64,000 bases of DNA from the NCBI GenBank assembly GCA_944325505.1, contig CALVAJ010000002.1:62001-126000 (forward strand), given 5' to 3'. The stretch is from an uncultured Bacteroidales bacterium (lineage in GTDB: Bacteria; Bacteroidota; Bacteroidia; Bacteroidales; UBA932). Each line of letters opens with the position of its first letter. Within the stretch, counting starts at the first letter, position 1. A program made the position numbers and the translations under genes. This document shows positions 55,011 through 63,206 of this stretch, piece after piece. The notes below the pieces were generated by a model, which was not told where the DNA came from, did no database searches, and saw nothing but the letters and a program-made list of their open reading frames with translations.

Positions 55011-55640
55011 TTAGCGTCTTACTCTTGAAGAAAGGATATCCTGTACGCCGTCGACAAGTACCATTGAATGTGCGTTCATCACATTGTAGGTATTGACTTC
55101 GTCTACGGTTACGACCTTGACTTCAGGAAGGTTGCGGGACGAAAGGTAAATATTGGATGAATTTTCAGGAAGCACGAAGAGGACTTTCCTGTTCCCTGCC
55201 TTGATGTTGCTGAGAATCTGGAGGAATTCTTTGGTCTTAGGTGCATCCATTGTGAACGGCTCGACCATTACGATGGCGTTCTCTTTTGCCTTGTAAGTAA
55301 GAGCGGAGTGCCTTGCGAGCTGTTTGAGTTTCTTGTTGAGCTTGAAACTGTAATCACGCGGCTTAGGACCGAATACACGGCCTCCGCCTACGTAGATACC
55401 GGCCTTGAGGCTGCCGTGACGAGCACCGCCTGATCCTTTCTGGCGGATAAGCTTCTTGGTACTGTGTGCTATCTCGCTGCGATCCTTGGTCTTGTGAGTA
55501 CCCTGTCTCCTGTTTGCGAGATACTGCTTAACGTCAAGCCAGATAGCGTGATCGTTAGGCTCTACTCCGAAAACATTCTCATCGAGAACGACTTTCTTTC
55601 CGGACTCTGATCCGTCAATTTTGTAGACTGACAATTCCAT
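55011..55640 (-). CDS. rplD: 50S ribosomal protein L4
   Basis: 209 residues with [32 protein letters not shown] (in part), the tunnel-constricting loop, and the [14 protein letters not shown] motif. In many bacteria L4 regulates its own operon. Four bases separate it from rplC. Confidence 0.97.
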   Translation of the reverse strand: MELSVYKIDGSESGKKVVLDENVFGVEPNDHAIWLDVKQYLANRRQGTHKTKDRSEIAHSTKKLIRQKGSGGARHGSLKAGIYVGGGRVFGPKPRDYSFKLNKKLKQLARHSALTYKAKENAIVMVEPFTMDAPKTKEFLQILSNIKAGNRKVLFVLPENSSNIYLSSRNLPEVKVVTVDEVNTYNVMNAHSMVLVDGVQDILSSRVRR

Positions 55641-55644
55641 AACC

Positions 55645-56268
55645 TTAATCCTCCAAAATTACATATGAACCTTTTGCTCCAGGTACAGAACCCTTCACGA
55701 CGATCAGATTGTTCTCCGGAAGAATCTTCACAACCTCGAGGTTGAAGATCTTCACACGGGCGTTTCCGGTGTGTCCTGCCATTCTCATACCTTTGAATAC
55801 ACGTGAAGGCCAAGATGATGCACCGAGTGAACCAGGGTGACGGAGCCTGTTGTGCTGACCATGGGTCTGGCCGCCTACTCCGGCAAAGCCGTGGCGTTTT
55901 ACAACTCCCTGAAAACCTTTACCTTTAGAAGTACCCACAACGTCTACATACGCTGTGTCCGCGAAGACATCGGCAACGGTAAGAGTGTCGCCGAGCTTAA
56001 GCTCCTGAGCGAAGTCCGCCTTGAACTCGACGAGCTTGCGCTTAGGTGTGGTTCCTGCCTTTTCAAAATGCCCCTTCAAAGGCTTGCTGGCATGCTTCTC
56101 GCTCATTTCGTCATAGGCAAGCTGTACAGCGGCATAACCATCATTCTCTACTGTACGGATTTGCGTGACTACGCATGGACCAGCCTCAATAACGGTGCAT
56201 GGAATGTTCTTTCCATCGGCACCGAAAACGGAAGTCATTCCGATTTTCTTTCCAATTAATCCAGGCAT
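55645..56268 (-). CDS. rplC: 50S ribosomal protein L3
   Basis: 207 residues: [35 protein letters not shown] and [14 protein letters not shown]. It is the first gene of this leftward operon; rpsJ, which normally precedes it, is not in the window upstream, where a divergent sigma-factor gene lies instead. Promoter at 56330-56359. Confidence 0.97.
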   Translation of the reverse strand: MPGLIGKKIGMTSVFGADGKNIPCTVIEAGPCVVTQIRTVENDGYAAVQLAYDEMSEKHASKPLKGHFEKAGTTPKRKLVEFKADFAQELKLGDTLTVADVFADTAYVDVVGTSKGKGFQGVVKRHGFAGVGGQTHGQHNRLRHPGSLGASSWPSRVFKGMRMAGHTGNARVKIFNLEVVKILPENNLIVVKGSVPGAKGSYVILED

Positions 56269-56329
56269 TGGTTTGTTTAATTAATTGTTTATTAATGTTT
56301 TACACTCCGCAATACATTTTTGCGGGCTG

Positions 56330-56359
56330 CAAATATACGACTAAAATTTTAATTTTCAA
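56330..56359 (-). promoter_or_regulatory. Promoter of the rplC-rpsC ribosomal operon
   Basis: Minus strand TTG (56359-56357), 19 bases, TATATTTG (56337-56330). The leader to rplC (about 60 bases) has a 6-bp stem CCGCAA/TTGCGG right after the expected start of transcription. Confidence 0.75.
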
Positions 56360-56405
56360 TACTTTGGAGAAAAATTTTGCTTTTTGGAAAATTTCCGGAT
56401 TTTTC

Positions 56406-56416
56406 TGTAGTTTTAC
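56406..56416 (+). promoter_or_regulatory. Shared motif TGTAGTTTTAC upstream of sigma factor 1
   Basis: TGTAGTTTTAC here recurs at 57599-57609 in front of the second sigma factor gene, and GGAT-TTT precedes both copies. A TTTG lies 20 bases upstream, so it resembles a TAnnTTTn promoter; autoregulation by the sigma factors is a possibility. Confidence 0.5.
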
Positions 56417-56442
56417 CGCAATTCTGTTGTCTAACGGGTGTT

Positions 56443-56943
56443 ATGAAAAGGAATACGGACAAAGACTACGGGCTGCAGACGGAGTTCGAAAGGATTGTCA
56501 GGGAACATAAGGCCACCATATATACGGTGTGCTACATGTTTTCTGACGACAATGCCACTGTGGCGGACATGTTCCAGGAGGTCCTCATCAATATCTGGAA
56601 CGGACTGGATAATTTCCAGGGAAGGAGCAGTGCGGGCACATGGATATGGAGGGTCAGCCTCAACACCTGCATTTCATACGAGAAGAAGCTCCGGCGCAGG
56701 CATGATACCTTTCCGCTGGAAATGGGCATCGACCTCTATGAAGAGAATCCGGACGAGGGCGGCAGGCAGATACGGATGCTGCACGACAGGGTGAGGAGAC
56801 TGGACATTTTCGACAGGGCCCTCATCCTGCTGTGGCTCGAAGATCTCACATACGAGGAAATCGGGGCGATACTGGGCATTTCGGTAAAGAACGTTTCGGT
56901 GCGGCTGGTCAGGATCAAGGAAAAACTCAAAAACATGAAATAG
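56443..56943 (+). CDS. ECF-like sigma-70 factor, module 1
   Basis: ATG 56443 gives 166 residues; the longer frame starts 66 bases earlier with no family similarity. Region 2 spans about 20-85 (IYTVCYMFSDDNATVADMFQEV, WRVSLNTCISY) and region 4 about 110-165 with the helix-turn-helix LTYEEIGAILGISVKNVSVRLVRI. It is a group 4 sigma factor without an obvious FecR partner. The next gene begins one base after its stop, encoding a membrane protein likely to control it. Confidence 0.85.
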   Translation: MKRNTDKDYGLQTEFERIVREHKATIYTVCYMFSDDNATVADMFQEVLINIWNGLDNFQGRSSAGTWIWRVSLNTCISYEKKLRRRHDTFPLEMGIDLYEENPDEGGRQIRMLHDRVRRLDIFDRALILLWLEDLTYEEIGAILGISVKNVSVRLVRIKEKLKNMK

Positions 56944-56944
56944 T

Positions 56945-57583
56945 ATGGACAACAAGGATAATATACTGGATGATGACCTCCGGCAGCTGAAGGACGGGGC
57001 TGCGGAACTCAGGAAAAAACTCGGCGGACAGACGATCATAAGTGATTTCGGCGCCTGTACGGATACTGTCAGAAAGGTATCGAGGCTTAAAAAGGACTAC
57101 CTTACCAATGCGGTGACCCTCCTGCTGTTCGGGGCTCCCGCTACAGCCTTTATACTCAAAACCTCTTGTGGATTCTCATGGTGGTTCTGCGGGGCGTTAT
57201 GGGTGTTGATGGGGATTCTGGCACCCGCAGACTCTTTCCATAACTTCAGAATGCTGCAGAAAATCGACTTTGCCGGTGACAGCATGCTGGAATGCGGCAG
57301 GAAACTGGCGGCATACAAGACGTATTTCATGAAAGGGAGAAAGAACCGCTGGCCGGCAGCCGTCCTTTTCGCCCTATGGGCCATTGCGGAAACGCTTTTC
57401 GTCGTCCCGGAAGAAGCCAGAAAAGATACCCTCATCATTCTCGCTCTGGGTACCGTGCTAATGGCTTTCCTGGCCTTTACCGTGCTGATTCCCGATACCC
57501 GGAGGAATTTCAGAGCAATCGACAGCTTCATCCGCCAGGTGGAGGAGATGGAAGAAGAAGACCGGACACTATATCATCAATGA
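56945..57583 (+). CDS. Membrane protein paired with sigma factor 1 (candidate anti-sigma)
   Basis: 212 residues: a soluble N-terminal part (about 1-58) rich in charged residues, then four membrane helices (about 58-75, 78-95, 137-155 and 160-180) with loops, and a charged C-terminus (RQVEEMEEEDR). The cytosolic N-terminus could hold the sigma factor; it is not a FecR or classical zinc anti-sigma. It follows the sigma gene directly (one base), and the same arrangement is repeated downstream. Confidence 0.6.
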   Translation: MDNKDNILDDDLRQLKDGAAELRKKLGGQTIISDFGACTDTVRKVSRLKKDYLTNAVTLLLFGAPATAFILKTSCGFSWWFCGALWVLMGILAPADSFHNFRMLQKIDFAGDSMLECGRKLAAYKTYFMKGRKNRWPAAVLFALWAIAETLFVVPEEARKDTLIILALGTVLMAFLAFTVLIPDTRRNFRAIDSFIRQVEEMEEEDRTLYHQ

Positions 57584-57598
57584 CGAAAATAGGATATT

Positions 57599-57609
57599 TG
57601 TAGTTTTAC
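57599..57609 (+). promoter_or_regulatory. Shared motif TGTAGTTTTAC upstream of sigma factor 2
   Basis: Second copy of the 11-base motif found at 56406-56416, 37 bases before the second sigma factor ATG. Confidence 0.5.
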
Positions 57610-57645
57610 GGCCGAACCGGCGTCTATTATATAAAACCAGTAGGA

Positions 57646-58140
57646 ATGAAGAAAGAAATCACGGATCCGCACCTGCAGGAAGAATTCGGCAGACTGATAG
57701 AACAACATAAGGAAACGATATATACGGCATGCTACATATTCGCAGATGACAAGGAAACCGCCGAGGACCTTTTCCAGGATGCATTGCTGAACTTATGGAG
57801 AGGATATGCGGATTTTCAGGGGAGAAGCAGAGTAAGTACATGGATATGGAGGGTCAGCCTGAACACATGCATAACATACGACAGGAAACGGAAACGTGCC
57901 CCTGTAATCCTGCCGCTTGATCCTGGAATCAATCTGTACGAAAACACTGACGACGAGTCCAGACAGATAAACCTGCTGCACAAAAGAATACACAGGCTGG
58001 GAATGCTCGACAGGGCGATAGTGCTGCTATGGCTCGAAGACCTTTCGTATGAAGAAATCGGAGAGATTACAGGCATCTCTCCCAAAAATGTCTCTGTCAG
58101 GCTGGTCCGGATCAGAGAAAAACTCAAAAATATGAAATAG
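57646..58140 (+). CDS. ECF-like sigma-70 factor, module 2
   Basis: 164 residues, clearly a duplicate of the first sigma factor: IYTACYIFADDKETAEDLFQDA in region 2 and LSYEEIGEITGISPKNVSVRLVRI in region 4, the recognition helix VKNVSVRLVRI/PKNVSVRLVRI nearly unchanged, so both may bind similar promoters. It follows module 1 with 62 bases between. Confidence 0.88.
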   Translation: MKKEITDPHLQEEFGRLIEQHKETIYTACYIFADDKETAEDLFQDALLNLWRGYADFQGRSRVSTWIWRVSLNTCITYDRKRKRAPVILPLDPGINLYENTDDESRQINLLHKRIHRLGMLDRAIVLLWLEDLSYEEIGEITGISPKNVSVRLVRIREKLKNMK

Positions 58141-58148
58141 ACATCAAT

Positions 58149-58835
58149 ATGGATAATCCGGAAAAAATTCAGAATATCCCGGAGTCTGTCACAGACAACG
58201 GGGACTCAGACATGAAACTGTCCGCCCGAAAGACTTGTCCGGCCGCGGATGATGCGGTGACGCAGGAAATGAAAAAAAGCATGTCCATGCTGAAAAAGAG
58301 ACTTAAAGAAAAAAGTCTGTCTCAGGCAAAAATACAATGGATTTCCATCGCCATACGTCTTGACGAAACAAGGAAAAGCCATCTCTACTGGGGCATATAT
58401 GCCATTGCCGTTACGCCATTGTTTGTCCTGCTGTTCAGATACCAGGGGATTTCCTGGCTGTTCTGTGCGGTTTTTTCAGCATACGTACTTACAATGGCAA
58501 CAATATCAATCCGGATATACCGCACCATCAAAAATCCTATGGCTGCGGACTCGACAATAACCCAATGCGCAAAAGCCACAAAAAAATACCGGTCCTATAC
58601 TTCCAGAATCAACAAAGCACTAGGTCTATGCGGAATCGTCATTATCGTCTGGCTGGTAATCGAGTATATCGTCATGTTCAAAACCACGGACGCAAGTTTC
58701 AGCGGGCTGCACGCGGGACTGATAGGCCTCTCCTGCGGGCTGATTACAGGATTGCTCGGGTATCCGGGGTTCCAGAACACGATGCGGAATATGGAAAATT
58801 TCACCCGCCTGGCGGAGGAGGAGGAAGGTTGGTGA
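58149..58835 (+). CDS. Membrane protein paired with sigma factor 2 (candidate anti-sigma)
   Basis: 228 residues: a longer soluble N-terminus (about 1-80), four membrane helices (about 82-98, 102-120, 160-178 and 187-205) and a charged end (ARLAEEEEG-like). Similar in design to the module 1 protein but weakly alike in sequence. It starts eight bases after the sigma stop. Confidence 0.6.
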   Translation: MDNPEKIQNIPESVTDNGDSDMKLSARKTCPAADDAVTQEMKKSMSMLKKRLKEKSLSQAKIQWISIAIRLDETRKSHLYWGIYAIAVTPLFVLLFRYQGISWLFCAVFSAYVLTMATISIRIYRTIKNPMAADSTITQCAKATKKYRSYTSRINKALGLCGIVIIVWLVIEYIVMFKTTDASFSGLHAGLIGLSCGLITGLLGYPGFQNTMRNMENFTRLAEEEEGW

Positions 58836-58854
58836 GAACGGGGGCAAATGAGAG

Positions 58855-60021
58855 CTACTCTATATTGAATGAATATGATTTGACTTTGGTGCCTGACATG
58901 TCGTAAATGTCTATCAGGATCTGCCCGGCAACAGCGCGGAAGTCAAGACGGGACTTGTTGTCGTTGGCTACGATAGGGAAACCGTTGCCGCATTCTCCGG
59001 CCTTGACATAGACGTGCCTGTGCAGATGGCCGCTGAGCATCAGGTCCACTCCGGCCTCATTCAGCACAGGGGTGAAATTCCTTGCGAGCCATGCCTGGGA
59101 GTACCAGCTGGAAACTTTGTCAATCAAAGGAATATGACAGACAGCTACTTTGACAGGAGCCTCGGCGAAAAGAGGATCCTTTACGGCCTCACGCAGCCAT
59201 TCCAGTTCTGCCTTACGGTAAGAATCGTAATCCGCCAGCCCGGAATATTCCACACTGCTGTCAGGCTTGTCCTCCCCTCCGTCAAGGACGACAAATGCCA
59301 CAGGCCCCTGGCGGAAGATATAGTAGAACTCGCCTGTCGGAGTCCTGAACAGGTCGGGAAGCAGGTATGAATCCGCCCCGCGCCCCTCGTGGTTGCCCCG
59401 GGCGAAAACCACCGGGACATCCTTGATGACATCGGCGACAGGACCGAAAGTATGGTTCATAACCGTATCTATGGATTTCGCATAAGAGACTATGTCACCG
59501 TTAAGGAGGAGAAAGTCCATCGGGTCATCCTTGAGCGGACCGACCAGGGAAGCATACTTCGAAGCATCGTCATGGATATCGTTCACCATGGAAAACCTGC
59601 ATGTATCCGCAGTATAATCCATGGTCTTCACCGTACCTGACGGACGCAAGACTGCCTCAGTACCGTATATCGACCCGTACGGGTCGCTGTCATCGGCAAC
59701 TTCCTTTCCGAGAATCCGGTAACGGTAGGTTTTCCCCGGCTCGAGCCCGTCTACCGTCACACAATGGAAAGTCCCGGTAAAGCGTTTACCGGCAATGGTC
59801 TGATAGAACCTCGGCCTCTGCGCCGCCTCGAACGGCGTCCCGTCGTCAGGAGCCACCTCCACCCAGGAAAGGCTTTTGACTTCCGTCTTCCACATAAGAG
59901 TAAACTCAGACCCGGTGACATTCTGGATCCAAGGACCGCAGACAATGTCAAACCCTCTTGCTCCGACACCGTAAACGGACAGAGCCGATAAAACAATAAC
60001 CGCAATTAGATACTTTTTCAT
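58855..60021 (-). CDS. Metallophosphoesterase with purple-acid-phosphatase-like N-terminal domain
   Basis: 388 residues. A signal peptide (ending near GARG) is followed by a fibronectin-III-like domain (about 25-115: WIQNVTGSEFTLMWKTE, GLEPGKTYRYRI) and a metallophosphatase domain with NDIHDD, NGDIVSYA, ARGNHEGRG, VCHIPL and SGHLHRHVYV. It is exported and should hydrolyse phosphomonoesters. It is transcribed divergently from a second metallophosphoesterase across 159 bases. Confidence 0.85.
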   Translation of the reverse strand: MKKYLIAVIVLSALSVYGVGARGFDIVCGPWIQNVTGSEFTLMWKTEVKSLSWVEVAPDDGTPFEAAQRPRFYQTIAGKRFTGTFHCVTVDGLEPGKTYRYRILGKEVADDSDPYGSIYGTEAVLRPSGTVKTMDYTADTCRFSMVNDIHDDASKYASLVGPLKDDPMDFLLLNGDIVSYAKSIDTVMNHTFGPVADVIKDVPVVFARGNHEGRGADSYLLPDLFRTPTGEFYYIFRQGPVAFVVLDGGEDKPDSSVEYSGLADYDSYRKAELEWLREAVKDPLFAEAPVKVAVCHIPLIDKVSSWYSQAWLARNFTPVLNEAGVDLMLSGHLHRHVYVKAGECGNGFPIVANDNKSRLDFRAVAGQILIDIYDMSGTKVKSYSFNIE

Positions 60022-60043
60022 AGCCGATTGGAATTTTCCGGCC

Positions 60044-60071
60044 CAAAATTATAAAATTTTCCGGTTTTCAA
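60044..60071 (-). promoter_or_regulatory. Promoter of the 58855 metallophosphoesterase gene
   Basis: Minus strand TTG (60071-60069), 17 bases, TAATTTTG (60051-60044); 23 bases before the ATG. The spacer is at the short end. Confidence 0.5.
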
Positions 60072-60088
60072 AAAGGGAAATCATGTCA

Positions 60089-60096
60089 TATATTTG
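60089..60096 (+). promoter_or_regulatory. -7 element of the 60181 metallophosphoesterase gene
   Basis: TATATTTG, 85 bases before ATG 60181; no clear -33 element. The element faces the opposite promoter at 60044-60071, so the two share a control region. Confidence 0.45.
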
Positions 60097-60180
60097 TATT
60101 TATTATCAGAACGCCCCGACAGGCCGGGACCAAACCTGCCGCAGGGTTTCAGCCGATAACACTTTAAAACCATATATGCT

Positions 60181-61263
60181 ATGCAAATTTCCGGATTATA
60201 TGCAGCCGGACTGGCAATGTTCATGTCCGCTGCCCTCATCCAGGCCCAGGATTATCCTGTACTGCCTGAAAGGTCAGACGAAAATTCATTTTCAATGGTA
60301 GTTCTTCCCGATCCGCAGAGTTATATCAAATATGCGGCGAACCAGCCTCTGTTCGAGCTGCAGACCGCATGGATCATAAACAGCATGGAAAGGCTGAACA
60401 CAAAGTGCGTACTGTGTACGGGTGACCTTGTGGAACAGAACGACATACAGACTTCCGAACACAACCGGCACACGGACCAGACCGGGATACAGCAGTGGGA
60501 AGCAGCGTCAAGAGCCTTTGAGAGACTGGACAACAGGCTTCTGTATGTCAACTGTACCGGCAACCATGACTACGGATATGTCTCAGCGGAAAACAGGAAC
60601 TCGCATTTTCCGGAATACTTCACACCTGAAAGGAACATTTTCATAGGCAAATCTCTGGTAGCCGCCGGAATGAACGCACACGGGGTGCCGACACTGGAAA
60701 ACGCCGCATATGAGATTGAGACGGAAACATGGGGCAAGATCCTGATCCTGTCCATAGAGTTCGACCCGAGGCCTGAAGCCGTAGAATGGGCAAGATCGTT
60801 GGTCGGGCAGGAAAAATACAGGGACCACACCGTCATCCTGCTGACGCATTCCTACATGAACAGGGACGCCAAAAGATATGTCAAGGAAAACTACAAGGTA
60901 TCTCCCGCCAGCTACGGCGAAGACATCTGGCAGAAACTCGTATATCCTTCCGGAAATATCCGCATGGTGGTCTGCGGGCATGAATGTGCGCTCGTGGGCT
61001 ATGAAAAACAGGTGAGCTTCCGCACGGACAGGAACGCCGCAGGCAAGGATGTCGCCCAGATGATGTTCAATGCACAGACAGCAGACGGCAAATGGTACGG
61101 GAACGGAGGAGACTGCTGGGTCAGGATACTGGAATTCATGCCCGACGGGAAGACCATCAGGGTCAGGACATTCTCCCCTCTTTTCGCCCTCTCGCCCGTT
61201 ACTGCCGACAAGGCCTGGAGGACAGAGCCGTATGATCAGTTCGACATAGTGCTGGAAAAATAA
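60181..61263 (+). CDS. Exported calcineurin-like metallophosphoesterase
   Basis: 360 residues with a signal peptide ending near IQAQ. Metal motifs are VVLPDPQSY, CTGDLVEQND, CTGNHDYG, LTHSYMN and VCGHECA, and a C-terminal beta domain follows (WVRILEFMPDGKTIRV). The DPQ in place of the more usual DxH resembles the exported phosphatases of the DNH/Ser/Thr type. The 44-base gap to the downstream DUF4091-like gene suggests coupling. Confidence 0.85.
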   Translation: MQISGLYAAGLAMFMSAALIQAQDYPVLPERSDENSFSMVVLPDPQSYIKYAANQPLFELQTAWIINSMERLNTKCVLCTGDLVEQNDIQTSEHNRHTDQTGIQQWEAASRAFERLDNRLLYVNCTGNHDYGYVSAENRNSHFPEYFTPERNIFIGKSLVAAGMNAHGVPTLENAAYEIETETWGKILILSIEFDPRPEAVEWARSLVGQEKYRDHTVILLTHSYMNRDAKRYVKENYKVSPASYGEDIWQKLVYPSGNIRMVVCGHECALVGYEKQVSFRTDRNAAGKDVAQMMFNAQTADGKWYGNGGDCWVRILEFMPDGKTIRVRTFSPLFALSPVTADKAWRTEPYDQFDIVLEK

Positions 61264-61270
61264 TTATTGT

Positions 61271-61278
61271 TATATTTG
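61271..61278 (+). promoter_or_regulatory. -7 element before the GH123-like gene
   Basis: TATATTTG, 29 bases before ATG 61308. A -33 match is lacking. Confidence 0.45.
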
Positions 61279-61307
61279 GGCCGCAAAAACAATAACACAG
61301 AAAACTG

Positions 61308-63128
61308 ATGAAAATGTCTTTATCCCTGAGCCTCATCACGGCCCTGCTCATGCCTGTCTCCCTCCCGGGACAGACCACCGACACTCTGCAAGGAGAATGG
61401 AAAACCCAGTGCGGAACCCCTACTGGACAGGACAGATTCCCGATAGAAAGCTACCGGGAACTGCCTCAGACAGTCAGACCGTCCGAAGCGGAATGGCAGA
61501 AAGTAAAAGGCACCTGCCTGTCATGGGGACAGACGGACAGCAGGTACGGGAAAACATCCGTTCCTGTGCAGGAGATCTGCAGACTGCAGGGAATCAGCGG
61601 ATGGAGAGGAGAAAAGGTAGCGGCCCAGGCCGTAGTATGGACGAAAGAAGGAGCGGATGCCCTGCGCTATGAAATATCCGACTTCAAAGGCCCGCGCGGA
61701 CATGTCATTCCGGCTGAGGCTTTCGAATCGGGATTCGTCCGCTATGTGATGACAGACGAACTCAACAAGGGAGGCAAGGGCGGCTGCGGACACCGTCCGG
61801 ACCACACTGTATTCGACTCCACGATGGTAGCCGACTGCATCGACCCGTATCTGAAAGAGACTTCACTGGAAAAAATGAATACCCAGGCGATATGGCTATC
61901 CTGCAGGATACCCCGGGAAATCATGCCCGGCACGTACAAAGGGAAGCTGACCGTCATGGACGGGGAACGCACCATCGGCTCGCTCCAGATGAATATAAGG
62001 GCTGATGAGCATGTCCTTCCGGAGCCGTCGCAGTGGCATTTCCACCTGGACCTGTGGCAGAATCCGTTCGCAGTAGCCAGATACTATCAGGTCCCGGTAT
62101 GGAGCAGGGAGCACCTTGACGCCATGCGGCCGCTTATGGAGCGCCTTGCAGAGGCCGGACAGAAGGTCATTACCGCAAGCATAATGCACAAGCCGTGGAA
62201 CGGGCAGACCCACGACCGGTTCGAGTCTATGGTGACATGGATCAGAACGGTGGACGGGAGCTGGGACTTCCGGTTCGATGTATTCGACAGATGGGTGGAA
62301 TTCATGATGAGCTGCGGGATAGACAAGGAAATAAACTGCTACTCGATGGTGCCGTGGGCACTTACATTCCAATACTATGATCAGGCTACGGACAGTATGA
62401 AATCCATAGAGACGGCACCCGGAGAGCCTGAATATGAGGAAATGTGGACAAGCATGCTCAAAGCATTCTCAAGGCATCTCAAGGAAAAGGGATGGTTCGA
62501 CATCTGCACCATCGCCATGGACGAAAGGCCGATGGAAGTGATGCAGAAAACCATAGCGGTCATACGCAAAGCGGATCCCGACTTCAAAATATCCCTCGCC
62601 GGCGGCTACCATCCTGAAATCGAAGACCAGCTGTACGACTACTGCATCACCATCAACGAGAATTTCCCTGAAGAGGTCCTCGAAAGGAGGAAAGAAGAAG
62701 GCAAGATAAGCACTCTGTACACATGCTGTTCCGAAAGCTACCCGAACACTTTCACCTTCTCCCCACTGGCGGAAGCCACCTGGATCGGACTGTACATGGC
62801 TGCGAAAAACGTTGACGGCTATCTGCGCTGGGCATACAACAGCTGGCCGCTTGAGCCGCTTCTCGACTCACGGTTCCACACATGGGCAGCAGGAGACACC
62901 TACCTGGTCTATCCGGGCAACAGGACGTCAATGCGGTTTGAAAAGCTCATAGAAGGCATCCAGGCCTACGAGAAAATACGGATTCTCCTTGAAGAATACG
63001 CTGAATCCGGAGAAACCGGGAAGGCTGCCGGACTGAAAGAGGCACTCTCATCCCTCAGGATTTCCGAACTGCCTGATGTTCCTGCAAATATGCAGGCAGA
63101 AAAAGTAATGACACTTATAAAACAATAA
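61308..63128 (+). CDS. GH123/DUF4091-like glycoside hydrolase
   Basis: 606 residues with a signal peptide (ending near LPGQ). A beta N-terminal part (about 30-230: WLSCRIPREIMPGTYKGKLTV) is followed by a TIM-barrel-like region with WGLTFQY-type segments and TIAMDERPME near 400, where the Asp-Glu pair matches the catalytic pair of GH123 N-acetyl-beta-galactosaminidases, and a DUF4091-like C-terminal region (WAYNSWPLEPLLDSRFHTW, GDTYLVYPG). It likely releases N-acetylgalactosamine from host or bacterial glycans in the periplasm. Assignment to GH123 rests on these motifs only. Confidence 0.75.
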   Translation: MKMSLSLSLITALLMPVSLPGQTTDTLQGEWKTQCGTPTGQDRFPIESYRELPQTVRPSEAEWQKVKGTCLSWGQTDSRYGKTSVPVQEICRLQGISGWRGEKVAAQAVVWTKEGADALRYEISDFKGPRGHVIPAEAFESGFVRYVMTDELNKGGKGGCGHRPDHTVFDSTMVADCIDPYLKETSLEKMNTQAIWLSCRIPREIMPGTYKGKLTVMDGERTIGSLQMNIRADEHVLPEPSQWHFHLDLWQNPFAVARYYQVPVWSREHLDAMRPLMERLAEAGQKVITASIMHKPWNGQTHDRFESMVTWIRTVDGSWDFRFDVFDRWVEFMMSCGIDKEINCYSMVPWALTFQYYDQATDSMKSIETAPGEPEYEEMWTSMLKAFSRHLKEKGWFDICTIAMDERPMEVMQKTIAVIRKADPDFKISLAGGYHPEIEDQLYDYCITINENFPEEVLERRKEEGKISTLYTCCSESYPNTFTFSPLAEATWIGLYMAAKNVDGYLRWAYNSWPLEPLLDSRFHTWAAGDTYLVYPGNRTSMRFEKLIEGIQAYEKIRILLEEYAESGETGKAAGLKEALSSLRISELPDVPANMQAEKVMTLIKQ

Positions 63129-63150
63129 GTGAGTGTCAAAATCCGGAAAA

Positions 63151-63206
63151 CGACTCAAAAGGCGGAATTTCAAGCGTAACGAGAAAGGCCCCTTTTGAGT
63201 CGCTTT
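63151..63206. terminator. Bidirectional terminator between converging genes
   Basis: CGACTCAAAAGG (63151-63162) pairs perfectly with CCTTTTGAGTCG (63191-63202) over a 28-base loop, followed by CTTTTT on the plus strand. The hairpin's T-tract abuts the stop of the next gene. Confidence 0.8.
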
